A program made the position numbers and the translations under genes. From Salipiger aestuarii (GTDB taxonomy: Bacteria; Pseudomonadota; Alphaproteobacteria; Rhodobacterales; Rhodobacteraceae), in assembly GCF_003259905.1 (NCBI RefSeq), contig NZ_QLMG01000012.1, forward strand, positions 1 through 64,000: a stretch of DNA of 64,000 nucleotides, read 5' to 3'. The notes beneath the pieces were generated by a model. The model had not been told where the DNA came from and did not search any database. It saw nothing but the letters and a program-made list of their open reading frames with translations. How positions within the stretch are numbered: the stretch's first letter is position 1; every line of letters starts with the position of its first letter. Shown piece by piece: positions 59,983 to 64,000 of the stretch.

Positions 59983-61040
59983 TGGAATCGATGATCCATG
60001 ACATGGCCGAGCGGTTGTTCCGCGACCACATCGGCCACGGCCTGCGCGAGGGCGCCGCTGCCGGGCAATGCCCCGAGGCGCTCTGGACGCGGATCGAGGA
60101 GGCCGGGTTGCCCATGGCGCTGGTGCCCGAAGAGGCCGGCGGTTTCGGCGTGCCCGCCGCCGAGGCGCTGGGGCTGGTGCGCATCGCCGGGGCGCATGGC
60201 CTGCCGCTGCCACTGGCCGAAACCCTGATCGCGAACGCGGTGCTGGCGCGCGCGGGGCTCACGCTGCCCGGCGGCAGACTGACCATCGCCGAGGGTGCTG
60301 CGCTGCGGCTGGACCGGCGCGGGGCTGCCATCCATGCAAGCGGGCCGCTGACATTGGTGCCTTTTGCCCGCTGGGCGGACCGGATCGTGACCATCGCCGC
60401 GCTGGACGGCGTCGATCATGTTCTGTCCCTGCCGGTCAAGGATCTGACAGTCACCCCGGCGCAGGATCTCGCCGGGATGCCGCGCGACGATGCCGGGGTC
60501 GACCTTGCGCTGACCGATGCCGATGCCGCCCCCCTGCCGCGGTCGCTTGGCGGAATGCGCGGGCTGGGGGCGCTTGCCCGCAGTCTGGCCACCGCCGGCG
60601 CGATGGAGACCATCCTGTCGATGACTGTCGAATATGCCAACGACCGGGTCCAGTTCGGACGGCCGATCGGCAAGTTTCAGGCGATCCAACACTACCTCGC
60701 GACGATGGCCGGAGAAACCGCCGCGTCGCGCGCCGCCGCCGAAATGGCGGCCGACAGCTACGATACACCCGCCTTTGCGCTGACCGTTGCCGCCGCCAAG
60801 AGCCGCTCCGGGGAAGCCGCGGAAACAGTCGGTGCGCTGGCCCATCAGGTTCACGGGGCCATCGGCTATACCCAGGAACACGCGCTGCACCATTTCACCA
60901 AACGGATCTGGAGCTGGCGCGACGAGTTCGGCACCGAGCTGGACTGGACAAGGGAGCTGGGGCGGGCCGCCCTGTCGAGCCCCCGCGACACGTTCTGGCA
61001 TTTCATCACCGACAGCACTGCACAAGGCATCCCGGCATGA
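59982..61040 (+). CDS. Acyl-CoA dehydrogenase-like protein (short, heteromeric-type subunit)
   Basis: A 352-residue acyl-CoA dehydrogenase-family protein, shorter than usual. Seen: EEAGLPMALVPEEAGGFGVP at the N-terminus, YANDRVQFGRPIGKFQAIQH in the dimer region and VHGAIGYTQEHALHHFTKRI. The FAD-side motif (TEPxxGSD) and the catalytic EGT motif are absent; the C-terminus reads WRDEFGTELDWTRELG. This pattern is known from the second subunit of alpha2beta2 dehydrogenases such as FadE26-FadE27. It overlaps the PrpD stop by one base and the next dehydrogenase gene by four. Confidence 0.85.
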   Translation: MESMIHDMAERLFRDHIGHGLREGAAAGQCPEALWTRIEEAGLPMALVPEEAGGFGVPAAEALGLVRIAGAHGLPLPLAETLIANAVLARAGLTLPGGRLTIAEGAALRLDRRGAAIHASGPLTLVPFARWADRIVTIAALDGVDHVLSLPVKDLTVTPAQDLAGMPRDDAGVDLALTDADAAPLPRSLGGMRGLGALARSLATAGAMETILSMTVEYANDRVQFGRPIGKFQAIQHYLATMAGETAASRAAAEMAADSYDTPAFALTVAAAKSRSGEAAETVGALAHQVHGAIGYTQEHALHHFTKRIWSWRDEFGTELDWTRELGRAALSSPRDTFWHFITDSTAQGIPA

Positions 61041-62185
61041 CCCTTACCGCATTTCCCCCGCCCCCGCCCGGCGCCGATTACGACGATCTGCGCCAAGAGG
61101 TCCGCGCGTTTCTGGCCGAGGAACTGGCCGGTTTCCCGCCCGAAAAGCGCGCGGAATCGTGGAACGGGTTCAGTCGCGCGTTTTCGCGCAAGCTGGCGCA
61201 GCGCGGCTGGGTCGGCATGACGTTCCCCAGGGAATACGGCGGGCACGCGCGCAGCGCGCTGGAACGGTATGTCGTGTCCGAAGAACTGCTGGCCGCCGGC
61301 GCGCCGGTGATCTCGCACTGGATCGCCGATCGTCAGAGCGGCCCGCTCATTCTGGCCAAGGGAACCGAGGAACAGAAACGCGCGATCGTGCCGCGCATCG
61401 CCGCGGGCGAGCTGTGTTTCTGCATCGGGATGAGCGAGCCCGATTCCGGCTCGGACCTTGCTGCAACGCGCACCGTCGCCACCGAGGTCGAAGGCGGTTT
61501 TCGTGTCAACGGCACCAAGGTCTGGACGACCTATGCGCATGTGGCCGACTACATGATCCTGTTCTGCCGAACCGGCAAGAGCGACGACCGCCACGGCGGG
61601 ATGAGCCAGTTCCTCATTGATCTCAAGGCCACCGAAAACATCCAGATCAGCCCGATCATCGACCTGGGCGGCGAACATCATTTCAACCAGGTCATCTTCG
61701 ACGACACGTTCCTGCCATCCGACGCGCTGCTGGGCGAAAAGGGCGAGGGCTGGTCGCAGGTCATGAGCGAACTGGCCTTCGAACGCAGCGGGCCGGAACG
61801 GTTCCTGTCGTCCTTCGCCCTGATCGAGGAACTGATCCGGGTGCTGCGCCAGGACGCCACCGAGGCCCAGCAGGCCGAGATCGGCCGCCTGTCCGCGCAT
61901 CTGATGGTGCTGCGGCAAATGTCGCGCTCGGTGGCCGGCATGCTGAACGAGGGCAAAAACCCCGCGCTTCAGGCCGCCATCGTCAAGGATCTCGGCGCGC
62001 TCTATGAACAGGATATCCCGCGTCTGGCGCGCAGCCTCGTATCCCGCCCGGCGGTGCCCGGAGGGCGCGACAGCTATGCGGCGGTGCTGGCTTATACCGA
62101 ACTTGCGGTGCCGTCTTTCTCGCTTCGGGGGGGCACCCGCGAGATTCTGCGCGGCATCATCGCACGCGGACTGGGCTTGCGGTGA
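61037..62185 (+). CDS. Acyl-CoA dehydrogenase (partner of the short subunit)
   Basis: A 382-residue acyl-CoA dehydrogenase. Typical parts are GWVGMTFPREYGGHARSALE, CFCIGMSEPDSGSDLAATRT, FRVNGTKVWTTYAHVADYMI and GWSQVMSELAFERSGPERFL. The C-terminal motif is SFSLRGGTREILRGIIARGL, with Gly in place of the usual catalytic Glu; the Glu in FERSGPE may substitute, as in isovaleryl-type enzymes. Coupled to the preceding short subunit by ATGA overlap, so a heterotetramer is likely. Last gene of unit E. Confidence 0.88.
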   Translation: MTLTAFPPPPPGADYDDLRQEVRAFLAEELAGFPPEKRAESWNGFSRAFSRKLAQRGWVGMTFPREYGGHARSALERYVVSEELLAAGAPVISHWIADRQSGPLILAKGTEEQKRAIVPRIAAGELCFCIGMSEPDSGSDLAATRTVATEVEGGFRVNGTKVWTTYAHVADYMILFCRTGKSDDRHGGMSQFLIDLKATENIQISPIIDLGGEHHFNQVIFDDTFLPSDALLGEKGEGWSQVMSELAFERSGPERFLSSFALIEELIRVLRQDATEAQQAEIGRLSAHLMVLRQMSRSVAGMLNEGKNPALQAAIVKDLGALYEQDIPRLARSLVSRPAVPGGRDSYAAVLAYTELAVPSFSLRGGTREILRGIIARGLGLR

Positions 62186-62214
62186 CGGGGGCGACCTGCA
62201 GGATCGGCGCGCGC

Positions 62215-63033
62215 CTAATTCAGGGCCGTTCCGGTCCCGCCCGGACGATAGCCTAGCGCCAGCGAAAGCTGTTCGGCGCTCGCTTTGGCCGCTGTCACGC
62301 ACAGTTTCCGGTTCCGGGCGGCGCGTTCCAGGGGCGCGCCGATCACCAGCGCCCCTGCCAGGTTCCCATCGGCGCGAAACACGGGCACACCGAAGCCCGC
62401 GGCGTCGACATGCGCCGTGCCGACCGTTCTGGCGTACCCGGTTTTGCGGATTTCCGATATCATGCGCCGCAATGCGTTTTCGTCGGTGATCGAATTGCCG
62501 GTAAGCGGCGTCAGTTCGGTCCGCGCGAAATACGCGTCAAGCTCCTCGGGGGTGTCGTAGGCCAGCATGACAAGCCCCGATGCCGAACAGAACAGGGGCC
62601 GGTCGGCCCCCGTCTGGGCAACGTACCGCACCGGCTGCGGGCTTTCGATGACCGACGAATAGACGACGCGATCACCATCGCGAACCGCAAAAAGAACCGT
62701 CTCGCCGGTCTGTTTCACAAGGTCGCTCATCACCCCGCGCAGGACCGACGCGAACGGGTGCTTTGTCAGAATGGTCTGCGCGAACTGGAAAATTCTCGGG
62801 CCGAGAAAATACGCGTCGTTCTCGCGCATCAGGTAACCCTTTTCGGTGAGAGGGCGCAGCAGCACCAGCAAACTGCTCTTGGGGCAATCCAACGCGCTGC
62901 TGAGCTCGGACAGGGACATGCGCCGGTCGCTTTGCGCCACCACATCGAAAAGCGCCAGGATGCGGTTCAGCGATCGCGGCCCTTCCGACGTGCGCCCGGC
63001 AGGTTCGATTCCGTCAGATTGCGCGGTTGTCAT
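62215..63033 (-). CDS. IclR-family transcriptional regulator
   Basis: A 272-residue IclR-type protein: helix-turn-helix RMSLSELSSALDCPKSSLLV, and effector domain TGETVLFAVRDGDRVVYSSV, YVAQTGADRPLFCSASGLVM and GYARTVGTAHVDAAGFGVPV. I chose ATG 63033 because GGAG is nine bases upstream; for ATG 63039 it would be only three. It is convergent with unit E and close to the CACATATGTGC palindrome at 63833. It is the best candidate to bind the four such sites in the right block. Confidence 0.9.
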   Translation of the reverse strand: MTTAQSDGIEPAGRTSEGPRSLNRILALFDVVAQSDRRMSLSELSSALDCPKSSLLVLLRPLTEKGYLMRENDAYFLGPRIFQFAQTILTKHPFASVLRGVMSDLVKQTGETVLFAVRDGDRVVYSSVIESPQPVRYVAQTGADRPLFCSASGLVMLAYDTPEELDAYFARTELTPLTGNSITDENALRRMISEIRKTGYARTVGTAHVDAAGFGVPVFRADGNLAGALVIGAPLERAARNRKLCVTAAKASAEQLSLALGYRPGGTGTALN

Positions 63034-63141
63034 GGTCATCGTCTCCAGTTTCGCGATGCGACCGGGTATTGGCAAAACCGAAGCGGCAGTCCAGCCATAT
63101 TCGGACCGGACCGGGCCCTCCACAGCGCGTCTGAAACGGGT

Positions 63142-63624
63142 CTATGCCTCTCCCGGCTCCTTGTCCGTCGTGCGTGCCTTGATCATCCGCAGGGGTGTGT
63201 ATTCCAGCACCTGCTCGCCAGTTTGCTTGAAGATCTTGTTCCGGGTCCGGACCAGGCCGCGGTTCGGCCGGCTTTTCGAGCGGCGCGATTCCGTCACCTC
63301 GACTTCGCAATGGATCGTGTCGCCCGCGAACGTGGGTCCCAGAACCTTGAGTTCCATTTCCAGAAAGGCAAAGCCCGTGTGCTGCATCGTGGACTGTGTC
63401 AGCAGACCCTCCATGAGGGTGTAGACCAGCGCGCCGGGGGCGGCAAAGCCCGCGATGTTGGATTCCTTTTCGCGAAACTCGCTGTTGATGAACAACACCT
63501 CAAGCATGCCGGTGACGCTGACGAAATTCGTGATGTCTGTTTCGGTCACGGTGCGACCGATGGTCCGGAACCTGCGCCCCACCGGCAAATCTTCGTAACA
63601 AAATCCAAGGCCCACAGTTTCCAT
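63142..63624 (-). CDS. MaoC-like hydratase
   Basis: A 160-residue hot-dog-fold protein. N-terminus GFCYEDLPVGRRFRTIGRTV; active-site region NFVSVTGMLEVLFINSEFRE, in which the usual Asp and His of the D-x4-H pair are not evident (Met-Leu-Glu and Phe-Ile), so catalytic ability is doubtful. The rest (GPTFAGDTIHCEVEVTESRR) is typical of MaoC-type dehydratases. It is divergent from the acyl-CoA dehydrogenase at the window end, with the operator between. Start chosen from GAGGGAACG upstream of ATG 63624. Confidence 0.8.
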   Translation of the reverse strand: METVGLGFCYEDLPVGRRFRTIGRTVTETDITNFVSVTGMLEVLFINSEFREKESNIAGFAAPGALVYTLMEGLLTQSTMQHTGFAFLEMELKVLGPTFAGDTIHCEVEVTESRRSKSRPNRGLVRTRNKIFKQTGEQVLEYTPLRMIKARTTDKEPGEA

Positions 63625-63947
63625 GCCGTTCGTTCCCTCGTTAGGTCCAGTCTTCTGCGAAGGCTCGGCCGCGCCGGCCCCACAACCGGGAGATTTCCCG
63701 TTCTCGGCAGGGTAGAGTGCAAGCGCCAGACCAATCAATCGAAGCGACCGTTTTTGCGGGTCCGGGATGAATCAAGCACATTCATGATGAATTCGGCCTG
63801 TCGGTCGGTTTCGCCGTTCTCAACGCGACATTGCACATATGTGCTTTTGCACAACCGCCGGCGGTTAGCGTTTGGTCGGGCGCGGCCGCCAACCTACGGT
63901 CTGCCAACAATCGTTCGGCATCCACAATCGCAAGGAGGTACTCTGGC
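63625..63947. other. Divergent control region at the window end
   Basis: No gene in 323 bases. It contains the 12-base palindrome at 63833-63844 and, after it, a half-site-like TTTTGCACAA. The part nearest the MaoC start is open in the same frame but has no supported start. Confidence 0.6.
63833..63844. promoter_or_regulatory. GCACATATGTGC operator candidate
   Basis: Perfect 12-base palindrome, the longest of the four related sites in the right block. It is about 104 bases upstream of the plus-strand dehydrogenase start and 209 bases upstream of the MaoC start. Confidence 0.7.
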
Positions 63948-64000
63948 ATGAATTTCGGCTTTTCCGAGGAGCAGGATACCATACGCGAAACCCTGGCCCG
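63948..64000 (+). CDS. Acyl-CoA dehydrogenase, N-terminal start only (cut by window end)
   Basis: ATG preceded by AAGGAGG with a 9-base spacer, giving MNFGFSEEQDTIRETLA, the typical first helix of acyl-CoA dehydrogenases. Only 17 residues are inside the window. It is divergent from a MaoC gene and probably begins another unit of the same regulon. Confidence 0.8.
   Translation, partial: MNFGFSEEQDTIRETLA

Noticed and set aside
1-64000. CRISPR arrays, rRNA or tRNA genes, replication origin
   Set aside because: Looked for regular repeats and conserved RNA blocks; none seen.

Overview
The window looks like a marine or soil alphaproteobacterium of the Rhodobacterales (Roseobacter) type. This is an inference from the density of TRAP and TAXI-TRAP transporters, the many CoA-dependent catabolic operons, the high GC content of the right half and the gene styles. 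No rRNA, tRNA or species-diagnostic gene is present. Two catabolic blocks are separated by insertion-sequence debris.

Left block (about 0.9-28.2 kb). This is an aromatic (PAH-type) degradation island with relic IS elements at both edges (1-574 and about 28.6-29.4 kb). A plus-strand operon (912-10556) encodes a hydratase-aldolase, a 2-hydroxychromene-2-carboxylate isomerase, an extradiol ring-cleavage dioxygenase, a ferredoxin reductase, an OmpW-like outer-membrane protein, a BphK-like GST, a TAXI-TRAP importer, a fumarylpyruvate hydrolase and a maleylpyruvate isomerase-like GST. A convergent minus-strand operon (21188-10592) encodes a 2Fe-2S ferredoxin, gentisate 1,2-dioxygenase, both subunits of a biphenyl/toluene-type ring-hydroxylating dioxygenase with its Rieske ferredoxin, a cis-dihydrodiol dehydrogenase, a salicylaldehyde dehydrogenase-like enzyme, a cytochrome P450, a second FAH-family hydrolase, a CaiB-type CoA-transferase and an HMG-CoA lyase-family enzyme. 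Together they spell out arene -> cis-dihydrodiol -> diol -> ring cleavage -> salicylaldehyde -> salicylate -> (unassigned step) -> gentisate -> maleylpyruvate -> fumarylpyruvate -> fumarate + pyruvate. The salicylate-to-gentisate hydroxylase is not obvious; the P450 is a candidate. A complete AceE-type pyruvate dehydrogenase operon (27563-21563) with a divergent Lrp-type regulator adjoins the island and could consume the pyruvate.

Middle (28.2-30.7 kb). Decayed transposase pieces, a MarR-family regulator and non-coding sequence.

Right block (30.7-64 kb). At least five transcription units for breakdown of unidentified carboxylic acids as CoA thioesters. Unit A (39877-30722, minus): DctPQM TRAP importer, SDR, acyl-CoA dehydrogenase, acyl-CoA ligase, MaoC hydratase, citryl-CoA lyase-like protein, CaiB transferase, with an IclR regulator upstream. 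Unit B (46131-41583, minus): CaiB, acyl-CoA dehydrogenase, fused NDP-forming acyl-CoA synthetase. Unit C (46290-51639, plus): split NDP-forming synthetase, MaoC, acyl-CoA dehydrogenase, and a cysteine-less thiolase-like protein with a DUF35 partner, ending in a strong terminator. Unit D (56480-51736, minus): glutaconate-type CoA-transferase A/B and a second TAXI-TRAP importer, behind a separate permease. Unit E (58576-62185, plus): MmgE/PrpD protein and a pair of acyl-CoA dehydrogenases, followed by an IclR regulator, a MaoC protein and the start of another acyl-CoA dehydrogenase. A palindrome built on CACATATGTG recurs in four intergenic regions of this block and probably marks one regulon. 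Two units pair a hydratase with a carbon-carbon lyase-like protein rather than a classical thiolase, which suggests retro-aldol cleavage of hydroxyacyl-CoA esters.
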